This document shows positions 35,032-44,679 of a stretch of 64,000 nt of DNA, piece by piece. This DNA comes from Sutcliffiella deserti (lineage in GTDB: Bacteria > Bacillota > Bacilli > Bacillales > Bacillaceae_I): contig NZ_JAIQDB010000001.1 in the NCBI RefSeq assembly GCF_020037475.1, positions 744,001-808,000 on the forward strand. The letters run 5' to 3'. Each line of letters opens with the position of its first letter. Positions within the stretch are counted from its first letter, which is position 1. The notes beneath the pieces are model-generated. The model was not told the origin of the DNA, did no database searches, and was given only the letters and a program-made list of their open reading frames with translations. The position numbers and the translations under genes are program-made.

Positions 35032-35211
35032 ATGAATAGAATTCCCTTTGCCTTATCCTTACTATTTATAGCATTTTGCGTTTTTATAAATATTCTAGGT
35101 CTTATGAAAGTTTACCCTGTGTATCTTACTTCCCCTCTTTTATTTCTCTCTGTTTTCGTATTTATAATTATGATGAATAATAAGCGTCGATTTCGAGGTT
35201 TTAGAAAATGA
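35032..35211 (+). CDS. Small membrane protein, YizD-like
   Basis: 59 residues with two membrane helices (FALSLLFIAFCVFINILGLM; LTSPLLFLSVFVFIIMM) and a basic tail (NKRRFRGFRK). ATG 35032 follows GAAAGGAG; a TTG one codon earlier is less likely. Located between yjbH and pepF, where B. subtilis has the short gene yizD; length and topology agree but I cannot check similarity. Function unknown. Confidence 0.7.
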   Translation: MNRIPFALSLLFIAFCVFINILGLMKVYPVYLTSPLLFLSVFVFIIMMNNKRRFRGFRK

Positions 35212-35278
35212 TATTTTAAAAGAAGCTTCTATCTTCCATTTTAATTTCTTTGGTAAGATAATAGCTGACAAAAAAAGA

Positions 35279-35588
35279 GGTTGGGACAAAACTAATAAAT
35301 CACTACTTAAAGACTAACAATTTCAGTTTTGGCTTCAAACCGCTATTGATTTCCGTGCAAGACTCCGCTTTCCGCGGGTAGCCCCTGAGCCTCCTCGGCT
35401 ATGCCTGCGGGGTCTCACTTACGCTACTCTTCTAAGCAGGCGTCTCCGTCTTGCCCTCCAATCAACAGCTGGAACTAACTACAAACTAAATTTGCATTTG
35501 AACAAAACAAAAAACCCGGACTAATTTGAATTCTAGAATTCAAAATGATAGTTCGGGTTTTCCTCAGACTAAACTTTTAGCCCTGCCT
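35279..35588. repeat. 310-bp intergenic repeat, copy B
   Basis: Begins GGTTGGGACAAAAC and ends GGGCTAAAAG-type complement; the whole is the inverted counterpart of copy A at 25102-25411. It contains the G/C-rich core (GAGCCTCCTCGGC) and the terminator-like hairpin (aacccggactaatt with atagttcgggtt) at 35511-35563, which would end pepF-facing or yizD-facing transcripts. Non-coding. Confidence 0.85.
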
Positions 35589-35601
35589 CGTTTCATGATA
35601 C

Positions 35602-37416
35602 CTATGAAAGCAATTCTTCCATTTCATTTAATTTTTCTTCAAAAACTTTGCAAGCTTCTTCAATAGGAGTCGATGCTGTCATGTCTACACCAGCTTTTTT
35701 CAGTACCTCTATTGGATAGTCAGAGCTTCCTGCTTTCAGGAATTCAAGGTAACGGTCTACAGCAGGCTGACCTTCTTCTAAAATTTGTTTACTAAGAGCA
35801 GTTGCTGCACTATAACCTGTTGCATATTGATACACATAATAATTGTAATAGAAATGAGGAATTCTTGCCCACTCTAAGCCTATTTCTTCATCGATTTGAA
35901 TGTCTTCACCGAAATATTTTTTGTTCAACTCATAATAAGTTTCGGATAATAAATCTGATGTTAACGCTTCTCCATTTTGAGCAAGTTCATGAATCTTATG
36001 CTCAAATTCAGCAAACATGGTCTGACGGAATACTGTTCCACGGAATCCTTCTAAGAAATGATTTAGTAAATACAAACGCTTCTTGTCATCATCAATTGTT
36101 TTAAGTAAATAATCGTTTAATAACGCTTCGTTACATGTAGATGCAACTTCTGCTACAAAGATGGAATAGTTTCCATAAGGATAAGGCTGGGAGTTTCTTG
36201 TATGGTAACTATGAACAGAATGACCAAATTCATGAGCAAGGGTAAATAAATTATTTACATTATCCTGCCAATTCATCAGGATATACGGGTTTGTTCCATA
36301 AGTACCAGAAGAATATGCTCCAGAACGTTTCCCTTTGTTCTCTTGAACATCCACCCATCGGTTATCAAAGCCCTCTTTTACGATAGTTAAGTAATCTTCT
36401 CCTAAAGGCGTAAGTCCTTTTAGTAAATAATCCTTCGCTTCCTCATAGGAAACCTTCATGTTTACATCTTTAATTAAGGGCGTATAGAGATCATACATAT
36501 GCAACTCTTCCACACCTAAAACCTTTTTACGTAATGCAACATATCGATGAAGTAAATGCAGGTTTTTGTTAACGGTATTCACAAGGTTCTCATACACTGT
36601 TTCAGGGATATTGTTATTGCTTAGTGCAGCTTGACGAGCAGAGTCGTAATTTCGCACTTTTGCTTGGAAATTATCTTTTTTTATTGTTCCCCCCAGTGTA
36701 CTTGCAAATGTATTTTTGTAGCTTCCGTATGTTTCATATACTGCTTTAAAAGCATTTTTACGGACTTCCTGAATTCCACTCTCAAGGAATCGAATATATC
36801 TGCCATGCGTGATTTCCACTTCTTCTCCATTTTCATCCTTTACAGATGGAAACGTTAAATCTGCATTGTTTAACATTCCGAATGTATTCGAAGATGATGC
36901 AAGCACCTCGGATGCTTGTGCAAGTAAGGCTTCTTCTTTTGCTGATAAAATATGCGGACGCTGACGATTAATCTCATCTAGAGAATGTTCATATAAAGCA
37001 AGCTCTTCTTTTTCTTGCAGAAACCTTGCAATCTCTTCTTCCTTCATTGTTAAGATTTCAGGTACCACAAAAGACAAAGCACTCGCCACTTGTGTATAAA
37101 GATTGGTTGCTCTATCATTTAGTCCTTGGTAGAAGCTATTAGTTGTATCTTGATCGTAACGCATATGAGCATATGTATATAGCTTCCCTAGACGACTGGA
37201 TATGGCATCCTGGTATTGAAGTGCTTCATATAGATTATCAGCCGACTGAGAAAGCTTTCCTTCAAAGTCACCGATTTTTTCAATCATACCTTTTACGTCT
37301 TGAAATTCTTTTTCCCATGCTTCATCACTTGAAAAAATATCTTCTAATCTCCAAGTATCCTCCACTGAGATATCTTTACGTTCTTGTAATTTTTTAACGG
37401 CTGTTTGTTCTGCCAT
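35602..37416 (-). CDS. pepF: Oligoendopeptidase F
   Basis: 604-residue M3-family zinc metallopeptidase with the catalytic TLAHEFGHSVHSYHTR (HExxH) and a downstream EVASTCNEALL providing the third ligand. PepF cleaves peptides of about 7-17 residues in the cytoplasm, consistent with two oligopeptide importers further along the window. Good AAGGGGG site before ATG 37416. Full family length. Confidence 0.97.
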   Translation of the reverse strand: MAEQTAVKKLQERKDISVEDTWRLEDIFSSDEAWEKEFQDVKGMIEKIGDFEGKLSQSADNLYEALQYQDAISSRLGKLYTYAHMRYDQDTTNSFYQGLNDRATNLYTQVASALSFVVPEILTMKEEEIARFLQEKEELALYEHSLDEINRQRPHILSAKEEALLAQASEVLASSSNTFGMLNNADLTFPSVKDENGEEVEITHGRYIRFLESGIQEVRKNAFKAVYETYGSYKNTFASTLGGTIKKDNFQAKVRNYDSARQAALSNNNIPETVYENLVNTVNKNLHLLHRYVALRKKVLGVEELHMYDLYTPLIKDVNMKVSYEEAKDYLLKGLTPLGEDYLTIVKEGFDNRWVDVQENKGKRSGAYSSGTYGTNPYILMNWQDNVNNLFTLAHEFGHSVHSYHTRNSQPYPYGNYSIFVAEVASTCNEALLNDYLLKTIDDDKKRLYLLNHFLEGFRGTVFRQTMFAEFEHKIHELAQNGEALTSDLLSETYYELNKKYFGEDIQIDEEIGLEWARIPHFYYNYYVYQYATGYSAATALSKQILEEGQPAVDRYLEFLKAGSSDYPIEVLKKAGVDMTASTPIEEACKVFEEKLNEMEELLS

Positions 37417-37514
37417 GATTTTACCCCCTTAACTTAATAAAAAACATGCATCTTTACTCTATTCGACACAACCTTATTATTCCCTCTTTTCTATTCATTA
37501 TTGTTCTTATTTAT

Positions 37515-38687
37515 TTATCTTCTAGCCAAAACTTTCTCCATAATAAGCGTGTCTTGACCTAGTGCTTCTTCAAGATGAATATAAGGAAGCTCTTTTTTCC
37601 TCTTTCTAAATATAGTTTCATTCTCTTTTTTAAGAACATTAAGTGAAACCAATAGATGGAGATATTCCACTATGGCTTCTTCATAATTCCCATATTCCAC
37701 TAGAGGCAACTGCTTCACTCTAATAGTCGATTTTTTTATTCTTTGGTTGAATCGGTGTATTACTGAAGGAAGATGGATGATAGAATCTACTGGAGTGTGG
37801 TAGATGGAGTCAAAATAAAGCCAGGCTTGCCACTGAATAACAGGAGATTGAAACCAATAAGAGGAAGGTACCGGAATACCAATCTCTGCTGGAACTAGTG
37901 AGAGAGGAATCTTCATTTTACTATAGCAAAAGTGTCGTAAGGGTTGATTGCTTTTATATAAGCAATACTTATATCTCCACATCTTTTTATCATAAAGCCA
38001 TTTAGTTTTGCTGTTTATCTGTATTTGATTGAAAGAAGGGGTCGGAGTTAGTTCCCATTCTGTGCTTACTTGGTAACTGATAGTAGTATCGAGGCTATTA
38101 AAACTAAATCTGGGAAACAAATAAAAAAATTTGGATTGTTGGGGACAAAAGCTTAATAAGTAAGGGGCACTTCCTGACGAATGATTTTGAACAAAAGACC
38201 ACTGAAATGGTGAAAGCTTCATTTGGTTACTTAAAGGTCCTAGCTTTTCTTTGCCAATTACCCATATGGGAGTGATGAACTGCGATTTGTAAAGATCTGT
38301 TCTTTGCTCGAGGGTTGGTATTGGCAGTGATGAACACTGAAATTCAAATGCGTATTTTTTTTCTTCCATACTCAGAAAGATATCCGCTCGCTGTTTTGTT
38401 TGAGTGATAAATGTTTCTAACTGTGCTTTTCCGTAATGTTGCAGAAGCTGAAATAACTTCGCCTTGCCATCTAAATGGTATAATGTTTCTGCTTCTGTTG
38501 AGGCTTTGCACTCAGTTTGGATATGAGCAAAGTGCAGCCTTCGTATGGCTCCGTTTTTTAGTCTAACTTCAGAACCACATGCCGGACATTGAAATTCCCC
38601 TCCTATAATATCTCTTTCTAACTGTTCTCCGTTTTCATAATCAAGTAAGGTAATGAAAGTTCCATCTACTCTTTTAGCAACAAACAT
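37515..38687 (-). CDS. coiA: Competence protein CoiA
   Basis: 390 residues. N-terminal module with CPACGSEVRLKNGAIRRLHF and FAH, then a PD-(D/E)xK-type nuclease core: ETFITQTKQRADIFLSMEEK followed by YAFEFQCSSLPI. CoiA helps process internalised DNA during natural transformation. ATG 38687 with GGGAGCGGTG is preferred; the upstream 14 codons contain a repeat remnant boundary and no better site. Neighbours pepF and mecA match the B. subtilis order. Confidence 0.92.
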   Translation of the reverse strand: MFVAKRVDGTFITLLDYENGEQLERDIIGGEFQCPACGSEVRLKNGAIRRLHFAHIQTECKASTEAETLYHLDGKAKLFQLLQHYGKAQLETFITQTKQRADIFLSMEEKKYAFEFQCSSLPIPTLEQRTDLYKSQFITPIWVIGKEKLGPLSNQMKLSPFQWSFVQNHSSGSAPYLLSFCPQQSKFFYLFPRFSFNSLDTTISYQVSTEWELTPTPSFNQIQINSKTKWLYDKKMWRYKYCLYKSNQPLRHFCYSKMKIPLSLVPAEIGIPVPSSYWFQSPVIQWQAWLYFDSIYHTPVDSIIHLPSVIHRFNQRIKKSTIRVKQLPLVEYGNYEEAIVEYLHLLVSLNVLKKENETIFRKRKKELPYIHLEEALGQDTLIMEKVLARR

Positions 38688-38752
38688 CGCACCGCTCCCT
38701 TTCTCTTTTGCTCTGTTAAAATAATGCATATACTACACCATTGCAATCACTT

Positions 38753-38802
38753 CGTTTTTTGCGAAAATCATTAGCGGTGTCAAACAGAGCCTTTGCTTTT
38801 TG
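38753..38802. repeat. Right-end remnant of a 180-bp repeat
   Basis: GCGAAAATCATTAGCGGTGT followed by CAAACAGAGCCTTTG closely follows the right end of copies C and D (GCGGAAATCAATAGCGGCGT, CACAGCC). The left part is missing. The remaining sequence to 39081 holds a cls terminator and a G/C-rich patch (39015-39065) with no gene. Confidence 0.55.
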
Positions 38803-38962
38803 CCTTGCTCACAAATATATTCGGCAAAGACTGACAAAATCCTTTAAAATTCCTTTACCTTTCACAGGAAATTCTACTTAAATCTTTAATGTTCAACAAT
38901 TGAATTTCTTACTGCCACAGAAAATAATGCTACTGCACGATACAAGGAAAATACCTAAAATT

Positions 38963-38991
38963 AAAAAAGAATACCCATAATCTCGGTATTC
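38963..38991 (-). terminator. Terminator after cls
   Basis: On the reverse strand GAATACC and GGGTATTC pair over an 8-base loop, followed by six T residues, about 90 bp past the cls stop. Confidence 0.7.
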
Positions 38992-39081
38992 TCAGATCAC
39001 TCCAGCTTTCAGGATTTGGTGCGCGCATCCATGTGGTGCCTCGGAAGCTCCTCTTTGCGGCGCTTTTATATCAGAACCACT

Positions 39082-40593
39082 TTATAAAAGTGGGGATGCT
39101 AATCTTGAAATAGATTCCACCACCTTTTGAAAAAGTGGTCTTTTGGCAAAAATCCCCTTTACAATCGGCTTGCTATCCAACAGATCTTTTTCAAAATCCT
39201 CCACAAGTGATAAAACGCTCTCTGTATTATACAAAAATGCATTTACTTCAAAGTTTAGATGAAAGCTTCTCATATCCATATTAGCTGTACCAATTGAAGC
39301 GATTTCGTCATCTACTATAACTACTTTGCTATGCAAAAATCCTTTTTCATATTCGTAAATTTGTACTCCTGCATCCATCATTTCCGGGAAATAGGACCGT
39401 GAAGCGTAATAAACAATTCGTTTGTCTGGTCTATGGGGAACTATTATTCGCACATCTATCCCACTAAGTGCAGCGACCTTTAAGGCTGTGAATATATCAT
39501 CGTCCGGAACAAAATAGGGAGAGGCAATCCATATTGATTTTCTTGCAGATGTAATCATCTTGAAATATAAGCTTTTTATAACTTCCCACTCCTGATCAGG
39601 ACCGCCTGCAATCATTTGTACTCCACCATGCTTTTTTTGTTCTGTTAAACGTGGCGAAAAATACTCTTTTTTAAGAAGTGACTGATCAGTTGCATAATAC
39701 CAATCCTGTAAAAATATGAGTTGAAGTGTACGGACAGCTTCCCCTCTTACTAAAAGATGAGTATCACGCCAGAACCCAAAATATTCATCTCGCCCTAGGT
39801 ATTCATCACCGATATTTAGGCCTCCCACAAAGCCTACTGTACCATCAATAACAATTATCTTTCTATGATTTCTGAAGTTAACTTTATTATTAAAAACAGG
39901 AAAGGTCACTGGAGAAAAAGATTCTATCTCAACACCTGCTACCCTTAAATCCTTAAGGTATGCTCTCTTTAAATTGAGACTTCCAACTGCATCAAAAAGA
40001 AAGCGCACAGTGACTCCACTTTTCGCTTTTTCAATTAAAAGATCTTTAATCTGGTTTCCAATTTCATCATCTCGGACAATGTAATACTCTAAATGAATAT
40101 GATGTTCCGCCTTATTTATTTCTTGCAATATCTTTGTAAACGTACTATCCCCATTCGTTAATACTTCTGTTTCCGTTTGAAAGGAAATAGGACTTTTACC
40201 AATATTTTGAGACAAACGAAAAATTCCTTGTTTGTTATCACCAAGTAAGGCCATGTCTTCCGGTAAATAGATTCTTTCCCCTTCAATTTCTTTAACAGCC
40301 TCTTTATCAAGCAATGCTTTACGTTGGAAAAGTCTTCTTTTACGAATATTTCGGCCAAAAAGCAGATAGAAAAAGAAGCCGAGGACAGGAAAACTCCCCA
40401 GTACTACCAGCCAGGTAAGAGTTCTGGTCGGATGACGATTTTCTAAAGAAATTAAAAGAGCGATGAACACAACAGATAAAGTAAAAAGCAGGGAAATGGA
40501 TCCTAAAAACCATCCCTCCCACAATCCTTGCGTGGTGAATAATACAGCACCAACCGCTAAAATAAATACAGATACACGAACTGTATTTTTCAC
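39082..40593 (-). CDS. cls: Cardiolipin synthase
   Basis: 503 residues: two N-terminal membrane helices, then two phospholipase D motifs, FRNHRKIIVIDGTVGFVGG and FLHSKVVIVDDEIASIGTAN (HxKxxxxD each), with YYIVRDDEIGNQIK upstream. It condenses two phosphatidylglycerol molecules into cardiolipin at the cell membrane. Full length for bacterial Cls. Its place between coiA and mecA is not the B. subtilis arrangement as I remember it, so it is probably an insertion in this lineage. Confidence 0.95.
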   Translation of the reverse strand: MKNTVRVSVFILAVGAVLFTTQGLWEGWFLGSISLLFTLSVVFIALLISLENRHPTRTLTWLVVLGSFPVLGFFFYLLFGRNIRKRRLFQRKALLDKEAVKEIEGERIYLPEDMALLGDNKQGIFRLSQNIGKSPISFQTETEVLTNGDSTFTKILQEINKAEHHIHLEYYIVRDDEIGNQIKDLLIEKAKSGVTVRFLFDAVGSLNLKRAYLKDLRVAGVEIESFSPVTFPVFNNKVNFRNHRKIIVIDGTVGFVGGLNIGDEYLGRDEYFGFWRDTHLLVRGEAVRTLQLIFLQDWYYATDQSLLKKEYFSPRLTEQKKHGGVQMIAGGPDQEWEVIKSLYFKMITSARKSIWIASPYFVPDDDIFTALKVAALSGIDVRIIVPHRPDKRIVYYASRSYFPEMMDAGVQIYEYEKGFLHSKVVIVDDEIASIGTANMDMRSFHLNFEVNAFLYNTESVLSLVEDFEKDLLDSKPIVKGIFAKRPLFQKVVESISRLASPLL

Positions 40594-40662
40594 ATACTAC
40601 TCCCCCTATGTATCAATTCAAATTGGAAAAAAAACCGATTTCAACAAGTGAAATCGGTCCTT

Positions 40663-41355
40663 TTATCTAAGTGGAAAGTGTTTTGTCATTTCCTTCATCG
40701 CGTCATCCTTGACTACTTCTGAAGCATATTCCTGGAGACGGTGGATGCTCATTGCCGATTCCTCCCCGTATTCAAGGAGCACACTAAGAACATTATCTAT
40801 TTCTTCATCGGAATAATGCTCACTGGCAAAATCGACGTATAAATAATAGTTCCCTTCAAAGAAATAAAGATTATTACTTAGGTGTTCAAGGTCCTTCAAG
40901 CGGTGACTTACTGAAATAATATATTCCAAATCCTTGAAGCGTACCATGAATTGTAGCAAATCTATTTCTTCTTCAGGTTTTTCTTCTTTTTTATTTTCTG
41001 TTTTAGGAGGATTAAAGTGCTGATCGAGAAGGGATTCAATACGCTCATCAACAGGAATATCAATTCTCTTATCGTCAGAAACAGGAACCTCAAAGTTCTT
41101 CCCATCCTTCGAGATTTGTGCTCTTGTCACGATAACCTCAAGTCCTTTATCAAGCGCTTGGACCTGAATCCATAATGGACCTTCCACCATGAAATCTTCT
41201 TCATCATGTGCTTCGTCCATCATTTCCCAAAATAATTCTTCACTTCTCTCGCGATTGTACCAAATTTCTTCACGATCAAAGCCTCTTTCTTCTATATCAC
41301 CATAGGAAATATAAAACTTAACCGTATGATCATTAATGCGTTCAATTTCCATCAT
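40663..41355 (-). CDS. mecA: Adaptor protein MecA
   Basis: 230 residues. N-terminal substrate-binding domain MEIERINDHTVKFYISYGDI, charged linker (KTENKKEEKPEEEID), C-terminal ClpC-binding domain (FMVRFKDLEYIISVSHRL; LYFFEGNYYLYVDFASEHY). MecA delivers ComK and other substrates to ClpCP and thereby controls competence. Two adjacent ATGs (41355, 41352); GGGAG is 6 and 9 bases away, so either may be used. Confidence 0.96.
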   Translation of the reverse strand: MMEIERINDHTVKFYISYGDIEERGFDREEIWYNRERSEELFWEMMDEAHDEEDFMVEGPLWIQVQALDKGLEVIVTRAQISKDGKNFEVPVSDDKRIDIPVDERIESLLDQHFNPPKTENKKEEKPEEEIDLLQFMVRFKDLEYIISVSHRLKDLEHLSNNLYFFEGNYYLYVDFASEHYSDEEIDNVLSVLLEYGEESAMSIHRLQEYASEVVKDDAMKEMTKHFPLR

Positions 41356-41753
41356 ACATAACTCCCTTCTGATTAGGTAAAATGATCAGCGCGCTCTCTG
41401 GAATATTTATTAGATAAGCTATTCTCTTTGATGTCCGCTTCTCATTTTCCTCCGTGATTCCTTGGAAGGGACCCTCCACAATTTTTGTACTGCCTATTGT
41501 AACAATTTATCCATTATGCATAGCCTGTAAACATATATCCTATGCAGTGATGTAATACCTTGTACTCTTATTTTATGATAAATAAAGCAATAATGGAAAT
41601 AAAAAAGCTCATATTTTAAAAAATCGTTCAAATGCCTATGCGGAAATAGTAAAGCAACAATCAATACAAAATCAGCCTTACCAAAAAACAGTCATAAAAT
41701 AGTACTTGTTTCACTATATTTATAAAAGTAATGGGACAAGAAGGGGCGATTTT
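41356..41753. other. Divergent spacer mecA / terC
   Basis: About 400 bp. It must hold promoters for both genes, but I see no clear consensus. A yybP-ykoY-type manganese riboswitch, often found before TerC genes, was looked for and not seen. Confidence 0.4.
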
Positions 41754-42413
41754 GTGGATCTAGAGCTGGTTACTTCCATTCTAATCATAATAGGTATTGA
41801 TATCGTTTTAGGTGGAGATAATGCAATTGTTATCGCATTAGCCTGTAGAAACCTTCCAGAAAAGTATCGGAATAAAGCGATTATAACAGGGACATTATTG
41901 GCCATTATGTTTAGGATATTAATAACAATTGGTGCTGTCTATCTACTTGCTATACCATTTTTACAATTTGTTGGTGGTGTCCTGTTAGTCTACATTGCGA
42001 TTAACCTAGTCAAGAATCAATCAGAAACAACGATGATAAAAGGAAGCACTTCGGTAGGTGCAGCCATAAAAACAATCGTGCTTGCGGATATTATTATGGG
42101 GATTGATAACGTGATGGCTGTCGCTGGTGCTGCTCATGGCCAATTTTTATTAGTTGTCATTGGATTACTGTTCTCCATCCCTATTATAATATGGGGAAGT
42201 AGAATTATATTACGTATAATGGATAAATATCCTCTAATTATTTATTTTGGGGCAGGAATTCTTAGCTACACTGCCGGAAAAATGATGATTCAAGAGCCAA
42301 GTATAAGAATGATAATTAACGGGGAATTTTTGCTGGAAGCTTTTCCTTTCCTAGTCGTTATCTTCGTTTTACTTTTTTCTTACATCAGGAAGAGGAAGAT
42401 TTATAGTCTTTAG
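41754..42413 (+). CDS. yjbE: TerC-family membrane protein YjbE
   Basis: 219 residues, seven membrane helices, with the paired TerC signatures IDIVLGGDNAIVIALA and LADIIMGIDNVMAVAGAA. The acidic residues within the helices are typical of metal-ion exporters; family members are implicated in manganese efflux and metalation of exported enzymes. GTG 41754 follows GAAGGGGCG; the frame extends to 41706 without a site. B. subtilis yjbE occupies the same position between mecA and spx. Confidence 0.92.
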   Translation: MDLELVTSILIIIGIDIVLGGDNAIVIALACRNLPEKYRNKAIITGTLLAIMFRILITIGAVYLLAIPFLQFVGGVLLVYIAINLVKNQSETTMIKGSTSVGAAIKTIVLADIIMGIDNVMAVAGAAHGQFLLVVIGLLFSIPIIIWGSRIILRIMDKYPLIIYFGAGILSYTAGKMMIQEPSIRMIINGEFLLEAFPFLVVIFVLLFSYIRKRKIYSL

Positions 42414-42415
42414 TG

Positions 42416-42452
42416 AAAAAAGCTTCTACATAAAATATGTAGAAGCTTTTTT
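42416..42452 (+). terminator. Terminator after the terC-family gene
   Basis: AAAAAAGCTTCTACATA pairs with TATGTAGAAGCTTTTTT: a long perfect stem with short loop and T run. Confidence 0.92.
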
Positions 42453-42456
42453 ATTG

Positions 42457-42630
42457 AAGGCTGTGTTAAACGCCGCTTTTGATTTCCGCAAATGGCTACG
42501 CGTTCCACGGGGCGGTGCTGGAGCCTCCTCGGCTATGCATACGTGGTCTCCACGCCTACCTCTATCATCCCCCGTTGGAGTCTGCACCTTTTGATCCAAT
42601 CATCGTTATAAAAGCCTTTAACAGAGGCTT
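42457..42630. repeat. 180-bp intergenic repeat, copy D
   Basis: Inverted counterpart of copy C (27728-27915): AAGGCTGTGTTAAA at the left, TTTAACAGAGGCTT at the right, with GGAGCCTCCTCGGC in the core. Sits between the terC-family terminator and the end of spx. Confidence 0.8.
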
Positions 42631-42643
42631 ACTGAAATATATA

Positions 42644-43042
42644 TTAACCGTTAACTAAGCGTTGAGCTTCACGCAACTGAAAAGTTCTTACTTTTCTTGG
42701 AAGGAATCGGCGGATCTCATCTTCGTTGTACCCTACTTGCAATCGCTTTTCATCAATAATAATCGGTCTTCTGAGTAGGCCTGGGTGCTCTTTTATTACT
42801 GAATATAACTCTTGAAGCGGCATTGCCTCAACATTTATATTCAATTTTTGAAAGATTTTAGAACGAGTGGAAATTATCTCGTCTGTCCCATCTTCTGTCA
42901 TACGAAGAATTTCTTTGATCTCATCGATAGATAAAGACTCTGAAAAGATGTTTCTTTCTGTATATGGAATGTCATGCTCTTCTAACCAATTTTTTGCTTT
43001 ACGACAAGAAGTACAACTTGGTGATGTATATAAGGTTACCAT
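42644..43042 (-). CDS. spx: Regulatory protein Spx
   Basis: 132 residues, ArsC-like fold: redox switch CTSC at residues 10-13, [40 protein letters not shown]. Nearly identical to B. subtilis Spx as remembered. It binds the RNA polymerase alpha C-terminal domain and activates thiol-stress genes when the disulfide forms. It is degraded by ClpXP with YjbH, whose gene is at 33862. AGGAGAGGG site before ATG 43042. Confidence 0.98.
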   Translation of the reverse strand: MVTLYTSPSCTSCRKAKNWLEEHDIPYTERNIFSESLSIDEIKEILRMTEDGTDEIISTRSKIFQKLNINVEAMPLQELYSVIKEHPGLLRRPIIIDEKRLQVGYNEDEIRRFLPRKVRTFQLREAQRLVNG

Positions 43043-43453
43043 GAACTGTCCCTCTCCTTTTTACTTATATTTATATGAAAAAAGAACATGCTGTAAGATT
43101 CTAATTGTGAATCGCTCTCAATTTGAAATTACTCTAATAAAGGAATCTCTATTATTTATTATACACGATTCTACCTTAAAAAGGTACAGTATTTTAAAAG
43201 TTAGACAAGTTGTCACAACATGTTCGTATTACATAAATTCAATAATTATCATGATTAAATTTCCCTATATTATAAGACGGTTAAAGTCTTACTTTAGTTT
43301 CATTTAATTTGCTTTCAATCCACACGTATTTGTTCTGTTCACAAAATAGTAACAATTATCTTGTTTCTGTATCAGGTAGATAGTTAGTATTTGTAAGGGG
43401 TCTTAATACATGATAGCTTTATATTTAGACATGATAAGTATGAGGTGAATATA
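43043..43453. other. Divergent spacer spx / RND operon
   Basis: 410 bp of A/T-rich sequence. Several short dyads but no clear promoter or operator consensus that I can defend. It should carry the spx promoters and the efflux operon promoter. No gene seen. Confidence 0.4.
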
Positions 43454-44671
43454 TTGAAAAAAACATGGTTGATTACTGCTTTATTTTTGCTGCTCTTTAC
43501 TACTGCCTGCAGTGAAAAAGAGATTACCAGTCAAAACACAGAAATAAATAAAATTCCTGTTTCCGTTGTAAATGTTACAGAAAAGAATATCAGCAACACC
43601 ATTGAACTAATTGGTCTTGCAGTACCGGAAACCCAAGTACCGCTCCTCACTGCCTCCCCCCTTACTGTAACTCAGGTTCATGTTAAAGTTGGTGATCCAG
43701 TGAATAAGGGTGATTTACTTGTTACATTAGATGCAGGGGCTGCAAACGAACAAGTTAACCAAGCTCAAAATGCGGTATCTGAGTTGGAAAACGCCCTCTC
43801 GAAGATGAAAGAAATGCAACAGGTAACCGAAAATCAAACCTCTTTAGCTGATATACCCCAATTACAGGGGGAGTTAAACCAATCTTTAGAAAAATCTCAA
43901 GCTCTTTTAGAAGGAATGGACTCAGGAGCTGTTACATCGTTGGATTTATTACAAAGTACGATGGAAGTTATGTTAAAGCAAGCACAACTTTCTTCAGCTG
44001 CCAGTCAACTTCAACAAATTCCCTCTTTTAACACAATGGAAATAGAAGTTCAGTTAAATCAAGCTCGCCAAAGCTTAAAGCAAGCGGAGCAGGTAGCCGA
44101 TGCTACTAGTATTACTAGTCCAATTGACGGGATAGTTTCCGAATTAAACGTAGTAGAAGATGGTATCGCCTCTCCTAATGTTCCGATTGGTACCATTATT
44201 CAATTGGATAATATCGCAGCGACGTTTCAAGTGAATAGTTATCAAGTAAGTAACTTGAAATCTGGACAAGCCGCTACTATCTCTTTTGAAGGAATATCAG
44301 GTACTTTTGACTCTACGATTGAAACTGTTTCACCTACTGTAAATCAGCAAACAAATATGTTCTCAGTTATTATTCCTGTGAGCAATTCAGAGTTAACTAT
44401 TAAAGGTGGTATGCGCGCTACTGCTTATGTAGCAGTAGATAATTTAGAGGCGCAAACAGTTATTCCCGTTGAAGCGGTCTTATATGAAGATACAAGTGCT
44501 TTTGTATACGTAATTGATGAGGGAAAGGCCATGCGCCAAGATGTAACATTAGGTTTTCGCGACCAAGAGATGATTCAGATTGTAGAAGGGTTATCTAAGG
44601 GGCAAAAAATAGCCGTAAGCGGAAAAGAACGACTAAAAGACGGTGCAGATATCTCTGAACAAAGTGAGTGA
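43454..44671 (+). CDS. RND efflux adaptor lipoprotein (MFP family)
   Basis: 405 residues starting at TTG 43454 with GAGGTGA 6 bases upstream; the GTG at 43445 is within that site. Lipoprotein signal (LLLFTTAC), then biotinyl-lipoyl-like half motif VTQVHVKVGDPVNKGDLLVT, an alpha-helical hairpin (AVSELENALSKMKEMQQV), the second half ITSPIDGIVSELNVVEDG and a beta-barrel domain. Such adaptors link inner-membrane pumps to the exterior; in Gram-positives the partner is an RND protein like the next gene, 8 bp downstream. Confidence 0.93.
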   Translation: MKKTWLITALFLLLFTTACSEKEITSQNTEINKIPVSVVNVTEKNISNTIELIGLAVPETQVPLLTASPLTVTQVHVKVGDPVNKGDLLVTLDAGAANEQVNQAQNAVSELENALSKMKEMQQVTENQTSLADIPQLQGELNQSLEKSQALLEGMDSGAVTSLDLLQSTMEVMLKQAQLSSAASQLQQIPSFNTMEIEVQLNQARQSLKQAEQVADATSITSPIDGIVSELNVVEDGIASPNVPIGTIIQLDNIAATFQVNSYQVSNLKSGQAATISFEGISGTFDSTIETVSPTVNQQTNMFSVIIPVSNSELTIKGGMRATAYVAVDNLEAQTVIPVEAVLYEDTSAFVYVIDEGKAMRQDVTLGFRDQEMIQIVEGLSKGQKIAVSGKERLKDGADISEQSE

Positions 44672-44679
44672 ACTAAATA

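Noticed and set aside
38688-38790. ComK boxes upstream of coiA
   Set aside because: A few A and T runs are present, but no pair of AAAA-N5-TTTT boxes at the required spacing was found.
41356-41753. Manganese riboswitch before the TerC-family gene
   Set aside because: No conserved yybP-ykoY core motif could be recognised in the spacer.
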